From CAZADH01 sp964483805 (GTDB lineage Bacteria > Muiribacteriota > Ozemobacteria > Ozemobacterales > Ozemobacteraceae), in assembly GCA_964483805.1 (NCBI GenBank), contig CAZADH010000133.1, forward strand, positions 1-16,017: 16,017 bases of DNA. The letters are read 5' to 3'. Shown here piece after piece: positions 1-7,120 of the stretch (position 1 is the stretch's first letter; each line of letters starts with the position of its first letter). The position numbers and the translations under genes are program-made. The notes under the pieces are model-generated. The model worked only from the letters and a program-made list of their open reading frames with translations. It was not told where the DNA came from and made no database searches.

Positions 1-1356
1 GGTGAGATCAATAACTGGAACGACCCCAAAGAGCTCACCAACAATACGGTGTTCGGCTTGCCCGACTTCGCCCACGAGAACGGCGCGGTGCGGTATTTTC
101 ACGCCGGCGTCGCGCGGCACTGGCTGGAGCGGACCCATCCGGCCGGTCTGCGGCTCGATGCCGTGAAACACGTGCCGCTCGATTTCTGGAATTGGTACAA
201 CAACAGGGTGCGGACCATGGCGCCGCCCGGTTTCTTCCTGCTCGGGGAATTGCTGACCGGCGACCCGCGCGAACTGGCGCGCACCCTCGAAGCCGGTGCC
301 TTCGACTCGCTCTTCGATTTTCCGCTGTACTACACCCTGCTCGACGTCGTCGCGCGTGGCGGGTCGTGCCGGCAGTTGGGGTTGCGGTTCTTCAGCGACC
401 GCCTCTACCGACGCCCCGACCTGCTGGTCACCTTGCTCGACAACCACGATGTCGAGCGATTCCTGCACAGTTGCGGCGGCAACGAAGACAAGCTGCGCCT
501 GGCGCTCGCGCTGATCACCACGTGCCGCGGCATCCCGTCGATCTATTACGGCACTGAGGTCGGCCTCACCGGGGCCGGCGAGCCCGACAACCGGCGGGAC
601 ATGCCCTGGCACAACCTCGCGAAAGCCGATTTGCGCGTGTATTTACAACGTCTGCTCATGCTGCGCCACCAACTCGTCTCACTGCGGCGCGGCGTGCAGT
701 TGCCCCTGGTCGTCACCGACCCGGTGTTCGCCTTCGCCCGCCTGACCGCCGATGAGATCGCGGTCGCGGTGCTCAACAACGGCTCGGCGACCGCCAGTCT
801 GACCGTGCCATTGCCCGTGTCGCTGCCCACCGGCACTCGATTGACCAATCTCGCCCCGGCGACCGCCACGAACACGCCGGCATTGGGCGGCAACCGGCCG
901 GTGACGGCCGTCGTGGGCAGCACGGGGTTGCAACTGAAGCTGCCGGCCCGATCGTTTGCCTTGTTCAGTTACCACGCCCATCGCCCGGGGGCGTTTGCCG
1001 GCGCCGAGCAACGGTGGCGCGTGTGGTGGCGCGATCCTGCCCGCCTCGGCCGCGTCCCCGTCACGTTTGCGGTTACCGGCAAGGCCTCACCCGGCACTGA
1101 GGTGTTCATCATCGGTGAACTCGACGAGATCGGCGCCTGGAACACCGATCGCGTGACGACGCGGGTGCCCGCCGACGCCAACGGGGAGTTGGGTAGTATT
1201 ACGGTAATGTTGCCCGCGGGCGCCATTTTTGAGTTCAAGACGGTCGCCCGCACCGGCGGCAAGATCGCCTGGGCCGAAGGCGCCAACGGGTTCGCCCATC
1301 TGCCGATGACGGCAACGGCACCGCTCGTGTTGCCGTGCCACTGGCCCGGGCGATAA
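1..1356 (+). CDS. GH13 alpha-amylase / cyclodextrin glucanotransferase-like enzyme with CBM20 domain, 5'-truncated
   Basis: The frame is open from base 1, so the N-terminal half, including most of the (beta/alpha)8 barrel, lies outside the window. Counting residues from the GTG at 49, the conserved GH13 blocks appear in order: a region V-like LPDFAHEN (4-11); region II GLRLDAVKH (33-41) with the nucleophile Asp37; region III FFLLGE (62-67) with the general acid Glu67; region IV LLDNHD (129-134) with the transition-state Asp134. An all-beta domain C follows. Residues from about 325 to the end match CBM20 (VTFAVTGKASPGTEVFIIG, then GAWNT), a starch-binding domain common in CGTases and maltogenic amylases. 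The enzyme should hydrolyse or transglycosylate alpha-1,4-glucans, probably outside the cytoplasm. The exact specificity (amylase versus CGTase) cannot be decided without the N-terminus. The next gene starts 24 nt downstream. Confidence 0.9.
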   Translation, partial: GEINNWNDPKELTNNTVFGLPDFAHENGAVRYFHAGVARHWLERTHPAGLRLDAVKHVPLDFWNWYNNRVRTMAPPGFFLLGELLTGDPRELARTLEAGAFDSLFDFPLYYTLLDVVARGGSCRQLGLRFFSDRLYRRPDLLVTLLDNHDVERFLHSCGGNEDKLRLALALITTCRGIPSIYYGTEVGLTGAGEPDNRRDMPWHNLAKADLRVYLQRLLMLRHQLVSLRRGVQLPLVVTDPVFAFARLTADEIAVAVLNNGSATASLTVPLPVSLPTGTRLTNLAPATATNTPALGGNRPVTAVVGSTGLQLKLPARSFALFSYHAHRPGAFAGAEQRWRVWWRDPARLGRVPVTFAVTGKASPGTEVFIIGELDEIGAWNTDRVTTRVPADANGELGSITVMLPAGAIFEFKTVARTGGKIAWAEGANGFAHLPMTATAPLVLPCHWPGR

Positions 1357-1380
1357 TCAGCAATACAAAGGAGTACATCG

Positions 1381-2694
1381 ATGTCTCGCGCCAAGGTCGC
1401 AATTCTTCGCACCCGCCCGGCCACAGTCCTCGCCGATTACCACGAACTGCTCAACCTGGCCGGTTATCAACAGACGATTGCCCGCGACGCCGACACGGCG
1501 CTGAAGATCAACATTTCATGGCACTTCTTCTACCCGGGGGCTTCGACAACTCCCTGGCAACTCGAAGGCGTGATCCGGGCGATGAAGCGAGACGGTTACG
1601 ACCCCAACCTGATTCACGGCTGCCACAACCGCACGGTGGTCATCGACGCGCACCTGGGCGAACGCGAAAACAAGCAGATCAACGTCGTGCAGGCGCACGG
1701 GCTGCGCAATGTGCATTTATACGAGGGCGAAGGCTGGATCGACGTGCGCGAGGCCGTGGGTGATCTGACCAAGAAGTTTCTGTGCCTCAACGAGGTGTAC
1801 CCCGACGGGTTCTCGATCCCGCGCCGGTTCATCGGCGAGAACATCATTCACCTGCCGACGGTGAAGACGCACATCTTCACGACAACGACGGGGGCGATGA
1901 AGAACGCATTCGGTGGGCTTCTCAACGAGCATCGCCACTGGACGCACCCGGTCATCCACGAGACGCTCGTCGACCTGTTGATGATTCAGAAGAAAATACA
2001 CCGGGGCATCTTTGCCGTCATGGACGGCACCTTCGCCGGCGACGGCCCGGGGCCGCGGTGCATGGTGCCGCACGCCAAGAATGTGATACTCGCCTCGGCC
2101 GACCAGGTGGCCATCGACGCGGTGGCGGCCAAACTGATGGGCATGGACCCGCTGCGCGACTGCAAGTTCATCAAGCTGGCCCACGACCTCGGCCTCGGGT
2201 GCGGCGACGTCCGCGAGATCGAGATCGTCGGCGATCAGGAGGCCGCTGCCGAGAACTGGCATTTCGACGGCCCCTTCAAAGAGATGACGTTCGCCTCACG
2301 CAACCAGCACCGCATCTACTGGGGCCCTTTGAAGAAGCCGCTCGAGTGGTCGCTGAAAACGTGGCTGGCCCCGTGGTCGTATGTCGCGTCGGTCATCTAC
2401 CACGACCTGTTCTGGTATCCGATGTACGCCAAAGCCAAGGCGAAGAAGGCGATGCGCAGCCCTTGGGGCCGCCTGTTCGCGAACTGGGAACTGGTCAAGC
2501 CCGACGCCGAGGGGCGCGGGTATCCAGGTGTGCTCGAACTCGAGCCCCAGAAACTCAAGATCGACATCGGCCACTACTGGCGCGGCATGCGTCTGGTCGG
2601 CATGGCCGTCGCCGAATCGCCCGAGTGGCAGGCCAAGAAGCGGCGAGCGGAGCGGCAGCAGGCGCAAACGCCCGCTGCCGTCGACCCGAAGTAA
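1381..2694 (+). CDS. DUF362 domain-containing protein
   Basis: A 437-residue protein with a strong ribosome site (AAAGGAG, 1367-1373) 7 nt before the ATG. It carries the two hallmarks of the DUF362 family: the block LPTVKTHIFTTTTGAMKNAF (158-177), and MDGTFAGDGPGPRC (214-227) followed by ASADQVAIDAVAAKLMGM (238-255). Family members are of unknown function, and some are fused to ferredoxin domains. No CxxC iron-sulfur motif is visible here. The C-terminal third (about 300-437) is Lys/Trp/Tyr-rich and specific to this protein. There is no signal peptide, so it is probably cytoplasmic. It lies 24 nt after the amylase gene on the same strand and may be co-transcribed with it. It ends 16 nt from the convergent mltA gene with no visible terminator between them. 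Confidence 0.88.
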   Translation: MSRAKVAILRTRPATVLADYHELLNLAGYQQTIARDADTALKINISWHFFYPGASTTPWQLEGVIRAMKRDGYDPNLIHGCHNRTVVIDAHLGERENKQINVVQAHGLRNVHLYEGEGWIDVREAVGDLTKKFLCLNEVYPDGFSIPRRFIGENIIHLPTVKTHIFTTTTGAMKNAFGGLLNEHRHWTHPVIHETLVDLLMIQKKIHRGIFAVMDGTFAGDGPGPRCMVPHAKNVILASADQVAIDAVAAKLMGMDPLRDCKFIKLAHDLGLGCGDVREIEIVGDQEAAAENWHFDGPFKEMTFASRNQHRIYWGPLKKPLEWSLKTWLAPWSYVASVIYHDLFWYPMYAKAKAKKAMRSPWGRLFANWELVKPDAEGRGYPGVLELEPQKLKIDIGHYWRGMRLVGMAVAESPEWQAKKRRAERQQAQTPAAVDPK

Positions 2695-2710
2695 CCGCCG
2701 GGGCGAACCG

Positions 2711-3880
2711 CTACCGGCTCACCGGCCCACCGTCGGCCAGCAACAGCCAGACGCGGCCGTAGTGGTGCAGGTCGCCAGCTTTCATGCCCTGTTCGCGGCC
2801 GATGCCTTGGTACAGGTCGAGATGGCCGGAACCGCGAATCGCGCCGCCGATGTCGTGCACGAAGAGCACCCGCAAGTCGTAGCCCTGCAACTTGCCGGCC
2901 TCGTCGAGACGAGGCACTTCCGCCAACAGGCATGACCCCTGCGGGAAGTACTCCAGATCGGCCGCAACCGAGCAGCCGGCCACCAGGTCGACGTTGGCCG
3001 CTCCCCGCGTTTCCTCGTTGGTCGGCTTGAAGAAGACATACGACGGATTCAGGTGCAACAGCGGCACCAGTTCTTCAGGGTGGGTGTCGAACCACTGGCG
3101 AATCGCCCGCAGCGAGATGGCCTCGGGCGCAATGCTGCCGCGCGAAACCAGGTACTTGCCCAGGCTCTTGTAGGGATGGCCGTTGCTGCCGGCATAAGCA
3201 ATACGTTGTATGGTTCCGTCGGCCCATTGCAACTGGCTCGACCCCTGCACGTGCACGAAGTAGAGGTCGAGCAGGTCGTCGACATAGGCCAGTTCGAGCC
3301 CGCGGCTCGCCAGGGCGTTGTGCACATCGATCTGTTCGCGCGTCGGCCACGGTTTGGGCAACCCGGTGGGCAGCTGGTAGATCGGAAAGCGAAACCGCGC
3401 GTCGCGCGTTTTGGTGGCCTGCAGCCGCGGCGTGTAGTAGCCGGTGAAATGCAGGTTCCCTTGGTTGTCTTCGCCCCGGCACCGATAAATCTGCAAACCG
3501 ACGCTGGTGAGGTCGTGCCCCTTGGCCAGGGCATCTGCCACAATCTGACCAGTTTTCAACAACTGGGCGCCGGTCACGGTGATGTTCCCGCACTTGATCT
3601 TGTAGGCTTTGCGGGCGCGCTCGAGCGCTGCCAGATTGTGTCTGGCCGCATCTTTCGCCACATCCGCATTGGCCAGGGCCCCGACGGGCGCTGCGTGATC
3701 GCGGCGCCAGACCTCTTTCTGGGCAGGCCCCGGGCGCTTGCCGTTGCCGACGAAATCGTATCCATGGCCCAGTTGTTTGGGCGCACTGGCCACCGGAGCC
3801 GCGGACGATACGGGCGCTTGCGCGGCCGCCGAGACCGTGAACGACAATGCCAACAACACCGCACCCAGAACCAACCTCAT
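2711..3880 (-). CDS. mltA: Membrane-bound lytic murein transglycosylase A family (MltA, 3D domain)
   Basis: A 389-residue exported protein that should cleave the MurNAc-GlcNAc bond of peptidoglycan with 1,6-anhydro product formation. Visible family blocks are FTGYYTP (146-151 region), YFVHVQGSSQLQW (208-220), NPSYVFF (279-285), and the C-terminal 3D domain with HDIGGAIRGSGHLDLYQGIG. That domain includes Asp343, the likely equivalent of the catalytic Asp of E. coli MltA, and Asp355. Two ATGs are adjacent (3883 and 3880). The GGAGG at 3886-3890 is 5 nt from the second and only 2 nt from the first, so I start at 3880. The leader MRLVLGAVLLALSFTVSAAAQA is a normal signal peptide without a lipobox, unlike the lipoprotein MltA of E. 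coli, which implies a soluble periplasmic form. The coding sequence contains one copy of the dispersed ATACAACGTAT motif (3201-3211). Confidence 0.93.
   Translation of the reverse strand: MRLVLGAVLLALSFTVSAAAQAPVSSAAPVASAPKQLGHGYDFVGNGKRPGPAQKEVWRRDHAAPVGALANADVAKDAARHNLAALERARKAYKIKCGNITVTGAQLLKTGQIVADALAKGHDLTSVGLQIYRCRGEDNQGNLHFTGYYTPRLQATKTRDARFRFPIYQLPTGLPKPWPTREQIDVHNALASRGLELAYVDDLLDLYFVHVQGSSQLQWADGTIQRIAYAGSNGHPYKSLGKYLVSRGSIAPEAISLRAIRQWFDTHPEELVPLLHLNPSYVFFKPTNEETRGAANVDLVAGCSVAADLEYFPQGSCLLAEVPRLDEAGKLQGYDLRVLFVHDIGGAIRGSGHLDLYQGIGREQGMKAGDLHHYGRVWLLLADGGPVSR
3201..3211. repeat. WTACAANGTAW motif inside mltA
   Basis: The minus strand reads ATACAACGTAT followed by TGCTTATGCC, encoding IQRIAYA with the codons ATA CAA CGT ATT GCT TAT. 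It shares the TATTGCTT flank with the copies at 11756 and 15883. Confidence 0.6.
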
Positions 3881-3885
3881 CATGA

Positions 3886-3890
3886 CCTCC
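3886..3890 (-). promoter_or_regulatory. Ribosome binding site deciding the mltA start
   Basis: GGAGG on the minus strand, followed by TC and then ATGATG. The spacing favours the second ATG (first base at 3880). Confidence 0.7.
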
Positions 3891-3916
3891 CTCGCATCAG
3901 GCGACGACAGAAACGT

Positions 3917-3927
3917 TTACAACGTAT
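3917..3927. promoter_or_regulatory. WTACAANGTAW site upstream of mltA
   Basis: TTACAACGTAT lies in the 116-bp gap between the LiaF-like gene and mltA, about 37 bp before the mltA start. It is the only exact copy of the dispersed motif located just upstream of a start codon, so it could be an operator. No convincing -10/-35 pair could be fixed around it. Confidence 0.4.
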
Positions 3928-3947
3928 GCACATTCACGATTGCTGAA

Positions 3948-3991
3948 GCGGCGGGCGACGTTTCCGGCAGTGCAACGGGCCCGCCCGCCGC
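3948..3991. terminator. GC-rich stem-loop after the LiaF-like gene
   Basis: GCGGCGGGC (3948-3956) pairs perfectly with GCCCGCCGC (3983-3991) across a 26-nt loop. The structure begins 8 nt after the stop codon of the minus-strand membrane-protein gene. There is no U-tract, so it may be an attenuator, a Rho-assisted terminator or an mRNA-stabilising hairpin. Confidence 0.3.
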
Positions 3992-3999
3992 TCGACGAC

Positions 4000-4368
4000 T
4001 CACTTCTCCGCCACGCCGGTCGGTTTGCGGTCATCCTTCACCGCCCGCGCTTGTTCCGGCGTCGGGATGGGCAAAATGGTGGCGAAGAACATCAAAACGC
4101 CCAGGACCGTCACCAAAATCGGCATCTCGAGTTCGAGCGTCAGGCCGCACATGGTGCGCAGCACCGAGCAACCGGACGCCGCGACGAGGAAGCCGCCGAC
4201 CACAAACGTGAACTTGTCGAGCCCGCCGAGGACCACGGTGAAAACGCCACCCGCAAGCAAACCGACGGTCCAGAACCAGTCGATGCTCGGCAACAGGCGC
4301 ATCACATCGAGCATCCACGTAACGCCAATCAGAATGACAATGACCGGGATCGCAAGTCTCTTGGCCAT
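4000..4368 (-). CDS. Small LiaI/LiaF-like four-helix membrane protein
   Basis: A 122-residue protein starting at the ATG of MAKRLAIPV, with AGGGAG about 8-9 nt upstream. A longer in-frame extension to 4689 exists but reads through the upstream intergenic region and has no signal of its own. Hydropathy suggests four membrane segments: about 5-22 (LAIPVIVILIGVTWMLDVM), 28-48 (IDWFWTVGLLAGGVFTVVLGG), 52-68 (FTFVVGGFLVAASGCSVL) and 78-98 (MPILVTVLGVLMFFATILPI). The pattern of a helix with GVTWMLD followed by IDWFW resembles the LiaI/LiaF-type transmembrane region found in envelope-stress modules. Function is not assigned. It is probably upstream of mltA in the same transcription unit (116-nt gap containing a hairpin), which would fit an envelope role. 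Confidence 0.75.
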   Translation of the reverse strand: MAKRLAIPVIVILIGVTWMLDVMRLLPSIDWFWTVGLLAGGVFTVVLGGLDKFTFVVGGFLVAASGCSVLRTMCGLTLELEMPILVTVLGVLMFFATILPIPTPEQARAVKDDRKPTGVAEK

Positions 4369-4403
4369 AGCAGGCACTCCCTGTTCATGTGCGTTTTCCA
4401 CTC

Positions 4404-4430
4404 GGGGACAGACCCTAGGGACAGACCCCA
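4404..4430. repeat. GGGACAGACCC direct repeat
   Basis: GGGACAGACCC occurs at 4405-4415 and again at 4418-4428, a 13-bp period, joined by TA. Each unit is an imperfect inverted repeat (GGG...CCC). It sits in the divergent gap between the LiaF-like gene and the PfpI gene. Elements of this GGGGACAGACCCC type are scattered between genes in many environmental genomes (from memory, sometimes near REP-associated tyrosine transposases). No transposase is present in this window. Confidence 0.5.
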
Positions 4431-4480
4431 ATATATGCGGGCCGGGCAACCCTGTGCAATAGATCGACGAACTGGGTTCA

Positions 4481-4509
4481 TTGTCGGCAACCGCAGCGGC
4501 GACTATCAT
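4481..4509 (+). promoter_or_regulatory. Candidate sigma-70-type promoter for the PfpI-family gene
   Basis: TTGTCG (4481-4486), a 17-bp spacer and TATCAT (4504-4509) give a good match to a housekeeping promoter. It would produce a leader of about 58 nt before the ATG at 4574. Confidence 0.4.
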
Positions 4510-4573
4510 TGCAGCATCATCGACCGCCAAAGCAGGCGGCCCGACAGATGCAACAAAAAAGGAGCCATTCCAA

Positions 4574-5512
4574 ATGAAGACTCTGGTCAAACTGACACTG
4601 ATGATTCTGGTGTGTGCGATTGCCGTGACGGCCAGCGCCAAAGAGATGACGTTCACGCCCGTGAAGTTCGACGAGGTCGATGCGGGCATGCCTTACAAGA
4701 TCAAGGAAGTTCCCGCGACCGATCCCAAGAGCATGGCCGGCGCGAAGATCGCAATCGTCTGCGCTCACGGATTCGAAGAGGTCGAGGCCACGTATCCCCT
4801 CGCCTATTTTCTTGCCCGCGGCGCCGAAGTCGATATCGTCACCCCCGACTGGATCAAGGGCCGCGTCATGGCGGTGCAGTTCCTCAAGCCGTCAATCTGG
4901 ATCCCGGTCACCAAGAACATTTCCGAGGTCAAGGGTACGGACTATTGCGCGGTCGTTATTCCCGGCGGCGCCTGGAATCCGATCATCATGCGCACCGACG
5001 GCAAGATCCTCGACTTCGTCAAAGAGGCTTACAAAGCCAACAAGCTGATTGCCAGCGTCTGCCATGGGCCGCAGGTGCTGATCAACGCCGGCCTCGTGAA
5101 GGGCCGCGACATTACCGGTGTCGGTGATATCCGCGGTGACCTGCGCAACGCCGGGGCGAATGTGATCGAGGATCAACCGGTCGTGGTCGACGGTCACCTG
5201 CTGACCAGCCGCGACCCCAACGACCTGGCCGAGTTCTCGGTGGCCATTGAAACCTACCTGAAGAAGAACGTCGCCTTCTGCAAGAGCCAGGAAGCCGGTT
5301 CCGGTGCGGGTTCTCACGCCGGACCCCAACCGCGCCCCGAGCAGGCCGCTCCCGACCGCGGCGCCGGTTACACGGTCGTTTGCGATCAGTGCCAAGGCAC
5401 CGGCAAGGTGACCGGCGGCCCCGGCAACTACCCGTATGCCTGCCCCAAGTGCAAGGGTACGGGCAAAGTGCCGGCGAACCCCGGGCAAGCCCCGGTCAGC
5501 ACTGACCATTGA
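4574..5512 (+). CDS. Secreted DJ-1/PfpI-family protein with C-terminal DnaJ-type zinc-finger motifs
   Basis: A 312-residue protein. The ATG at 4574 follows AAAGGAG (4558-4564) with 9 nt spacing. Residues 1-22 form a signal peptide (MKTLVKLTLMILVCAIAVTASA). Residues 58-232 are a DJ-1/PfpI glutamine-amidotransferase-like domain: the acid block HGFEEVE (65-71, with Glu71 in the DJ-1 Glu18 position) and the nucleophile elbow ASVCHGP (160-166, Cys163). Related proteins are proteases, chaperones or deglycases, and the activity here is not determined. A Gly/Pro/Arg linker (about 240-264) leads to VCDQCQGTGKV (Cys270, Cys273) and ACPKCKGTGKV (Cys290, Cys293), a pair of CxxCxGxG units as in the DnaJ cysteine-rich domain, which would bind one zinc. 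An exported PfpI-DnaJ-finger fusion is unusual. A hairpin follows the stop after 14 nt. Confidence 0.88.
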   Translation: MKTLVKLTLMILVCAIAVTASAKEMTFTPVKFDEVDAGMPYKIKEVPATDPKSMAGAKIAIVCAHGFEEVEATYPLAYFLARGAEVDIVTPDWIKGRVMAVQFLKPSIWIPVTKNISEVKGTDYCAVVIPGGAWNPIIMRTDGKILDFVKEAYKANKLIASVCHGPQVLINAGLVKGRDITGVGDIRGDLRNAGANVIEDQPVVVDGHLLTSRDPNDLAEFSVAIETYLKKNVAFCKSQEAGSGAGSHAGPQPRPEQAAPDRGAGYTVVCDQCQGTGKVTGGPGNYPYACPKCKGTGKVPANPGQAPVSTDH

Positions 5513-5526
5513 CCACGGCACGAACC

Positions 5527-5551
5527 GGGCGTCGCCCACGCGGCGACGCCC
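5527..5551 (+). terminator. Strong GC stem-loop after the PfpI gene
   Basis: GGGCGTCGCC (5527-5536) pairs perfectly with GGCGACGCCC (5542-5551) around a 5-nt loop, 14 nt after the stop codon. No T-run follows. The downstream arm merges into the tandem repeat. Confidence 0.5.
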
Positions 5552-5625
5552 GGCGTGGCGACGCCCGGCGTGGCGACGCCCGGCGTGGCGACGCCCGGCG
5601 TGACGACGCCCGGCGTGACGACGCC
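5542..5625. repeat. 15-bp tandem repeat, about 5.5 units
   Basis: Consecutive units at 5551-5565, 5566-5580 and 5581-5595 read CGGCGTGGCGACGCC. The units at 5596-5610 and 5611-5625 read CGGCGTGACGACGCC, and a partial unit starts at 5542. Each unit is a mini-hairpin (GGCGT, 4-nt loop, ACGCC). It lies between two plus-strand genes. Open frames through it are repeat artefacts. Confidence 0.9.
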
Positions 5626-5630
5626 CCGAT

Positions 5631-5660
5631 TTGCCCAACAACACCGATCTGAAGTAGACT
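5631..5660 (+). promoter_or_regulatory. Possible promoter for the NTF2-like/AraC pair
   Basis: TTGCCC (5631-5636), an 18-bp spacer and TAGACT (5655-5660), directly after the tandem repeat and about 53 bp before the GTG start. It is a weak match to a sigma-70 consensus. Confidence 0.25.
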
Positions 5661-5712
5661 GGCGCCGCATTCGCGTTCATGGTGATTTCTTGATCGTTGT
5701 GGAGGTACCCAG

Positions 5713-6228
5713 GTGAACCAGATCAACCGTTATCTGGCGTTGGCGCTCATCGTCGCCGTGGTTGCCCTGGCCAGTGCGGCACTGGCCGCGGAGCCGATCC
5801 CCGAACCGTATCGCGAGGCTGTCGCGCAGCAAAACGCACACACCTTCAATCGCAACGCGCTGACGGCGTTCGTCTACAACACATTCTATCAGTTCGACAA
5901 GCACGTTCCGGTCGAGCAGTTCCTCCACAACCTGGTCGACAAAGACCTGAACATGCAGTTTCCCGAGGCGACGCTCAAGTCGCACGATGAGTTCAAGAAG
6001 TGGTATGCCGGCATCGGCGAGAACATCAAGTCGAACACGCACACGGTGCAGTCGGTCGAACCGCGCGTGAGTGAAGATGGTAAATACAGTGTGCATGTCA
6101 TTGTCTTCTGGCAAGCTGAGACGGTCAAGGGCGAGTATCTCAAGTTCACGGCCGACCAACAGTGGACCCTGGTCGACGATCAGGGCCGATTGAAGATCAA
6201 AGACTACATCGTCAAGCCGGCCAAGTAG
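5713..6228 (+). CDS. Secreted NTF2-like (SnoaL-like) small protein
   Basis: A 171-residue protein starting at a GTG, with GGAGG (5701-5705) 7 nt upstream. Residues 1-27 are a signal peptide (MNQINRYLALALIVAVVALA, ending SAALAA). The mature part of about 145 residues has the NTF2-like cone-fold pattern: helices containing LTAFVYNTFYQFDKH and VEQFLHNLVDKDLNMQFPE, then HDEFKKWYAGIGENI, then beta strands ending in QQWTLVDDQGRLKIKDYIVK. These domains bind small ligands or act as minor enzymes, and nothing here fixes a substrate. The AraC-type regulator gene starts 11 nt after its stop, so the two are almost certainly co-transcribed. Confidence 0.8.
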   Translation: MNQINRYLALALIVAVVALASAALAAEPIPEPYREAVAQQNAHTFNRNALTAFVYNTFYQFDKHVPVEQFLHNLVDKDLNMQFPEATLKSHDEFKKWYAGIGENIKSNTHTVQSVEPRVSEDGKYSVHVIVFWQAETVKGEYLKFTADQQWTLVDDQGRLKIKDYIVKPAK

Positions 6229-6239
6229 GCAGGGCGCGC

Positions 6240-7076
6240 ATGGAGCTGCTGGACCACCCGCTGGCCCGGCATCTGCACACGGGTGACGGATTTGCGGTTC
6301 ACCTCTTGCGCGGGCGCCTCGACAAGACCACCCGTTTCAGCTTCACCAGCGACCGGCTCGGGATCTTCATCTGCTTCGAGGGTCACCTGATGTCGAGCAC
6401 CCCGACGCTCGACTACCAGTTGCAAAAGAACCTGGTCTCGTTTGCGCTCGAGCACCGGTGCGGCAAGACGGTGCCCGCCGACACCGACATCGAGCTGCTC
6501 GTGCTGCTCTTCGATCGCCGGATCCTCGAAGAGATGATCGAGCGCTCGGGCGAGAACGTCAGTCTGGTCATGCAACGGTTCACCTCGTGTCAATGCACCG
6601 TAAATACATGCAACCGCGAGATCCTTGGCCTGGCGCGCCGCCTCTATGGCGAAATCACCGGCCGGTTGTGGGGATTTGCGCTTTCGGTCGACCTGGTGTT
6701 TCGCGAGCTCGCCATCCAGTTCGTGCGCCTGTTCTCGAACCCTGCCGGTCAACCGGAGGATCCGGTGGTGCGTGAACTGAAGACCATGATCGAAGCCGAC
6801 CTGGCGCGCGAACTCGACCTGGCGCCAATCGCTGCTGAAATGGGCATGACCAAGAGCCATCTGTGCAAGATCTTCAAGCACGGCACCGGCCAGACGATGA
6901 CCCAGTTCCTCAACGCCTGCCGGGTCCGGGCGGCGTGCGACCTGCTCAAAGACCCGACGCAGACGATCGCCGCCGTCGCCGAGCGCGCCGGTTTCAACAA
7001 TCTCAACTATTTCTACCGCGTGTTCAAGAAAGTGACCGGCACGCTGCCGGCGGAGTTTCGCAAGCGGCTGTCTTGA
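6240..7076 (+). CDS. AraC-family transcriptional regulator
   Basis: A 278-residue protein. The ATG at 6240 lies just after the upstream stop, with a weak GGCAGGG 5 nt before it. An in-frame extension to 6162 overlaps the previous gene and is not needed. The C-terminal 100 residues hold both AraC helix-turn-helix units: LDLAPIAAEMGMTKSHLCKI (192-211), and QTIAAVAERAGFNNLNYFYR (241-260) followed by VFKKVTGTLPAEF. The N-terminal sensor half (1-170) is not a recognisable cupin by eye. It contains a Cys cluster SCQCTVNTC (Cys117, Cys119, Cys124) that could bind metal or sense redox state, which is an inference. Likely targets are its own operon or neighbours. Confidence 0.9.
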   Translation: MELLDHPLARHLHTGDGFAVHLLRGRLDKTTRFSFTSDRLGIFICFEGHLMSSTPTLDYQLQKNLVSFALEHRCGKTVPADTDIELLVLLFDRRILEEMIERSGENVSLVMQRFTSCQCTVNTCNREILGLARRLYGEITGRLWGFALSVDLVFRELAIQFVRLFSNPAGQPEDPVVRELKTMIEADLARELDLAPIAAEMGMTKSHLCKIFKHGTGQTMTQFLNACRVRAACDLLKDPTQTIAAVAERAGFNNLNYFYRVFKKVTGTLPAEFRKRLS

Positions 7077-7120
7077 CCTGGGGCCACGGCAACACGCCGA
7101 CGCGGGACGCAGAACATAGA

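Noticed and set aside
1203..1214. ATTACGGTAAT as another copy of the dispersed motif
   Set aside because: The half-sites are separated by one base instead of three, so it does not fit WTACNNNGTAW.
3053..3946. Plus-strand open frame opposite mltA
   Set aside because: The minus strand encodes clear MltA blocks. The plus frame is an antisense shadow typical of GC-rich DNA.
4369..4689. N-terminal extension of the LiaF-like gene to 4689
   Set aside because: It would overlap the PfpI gene and its promoter on the other strand, includes the GGGACAGACCC repeat, and has no ribosome site. The ATG at 4368 begins a sensible membrane protein.
5542..5625. CRISPR array
   Set aside because: The repeats are head to tail with no spacers, a unit of only 15 bp, and no cas genes.
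5428..5726. Minus-strand frames with repeated RRHAG/RRASP peptides
   Set aside because: They are translations of the 15-bp tandem repeat, without start signals or a plausible protein fold.
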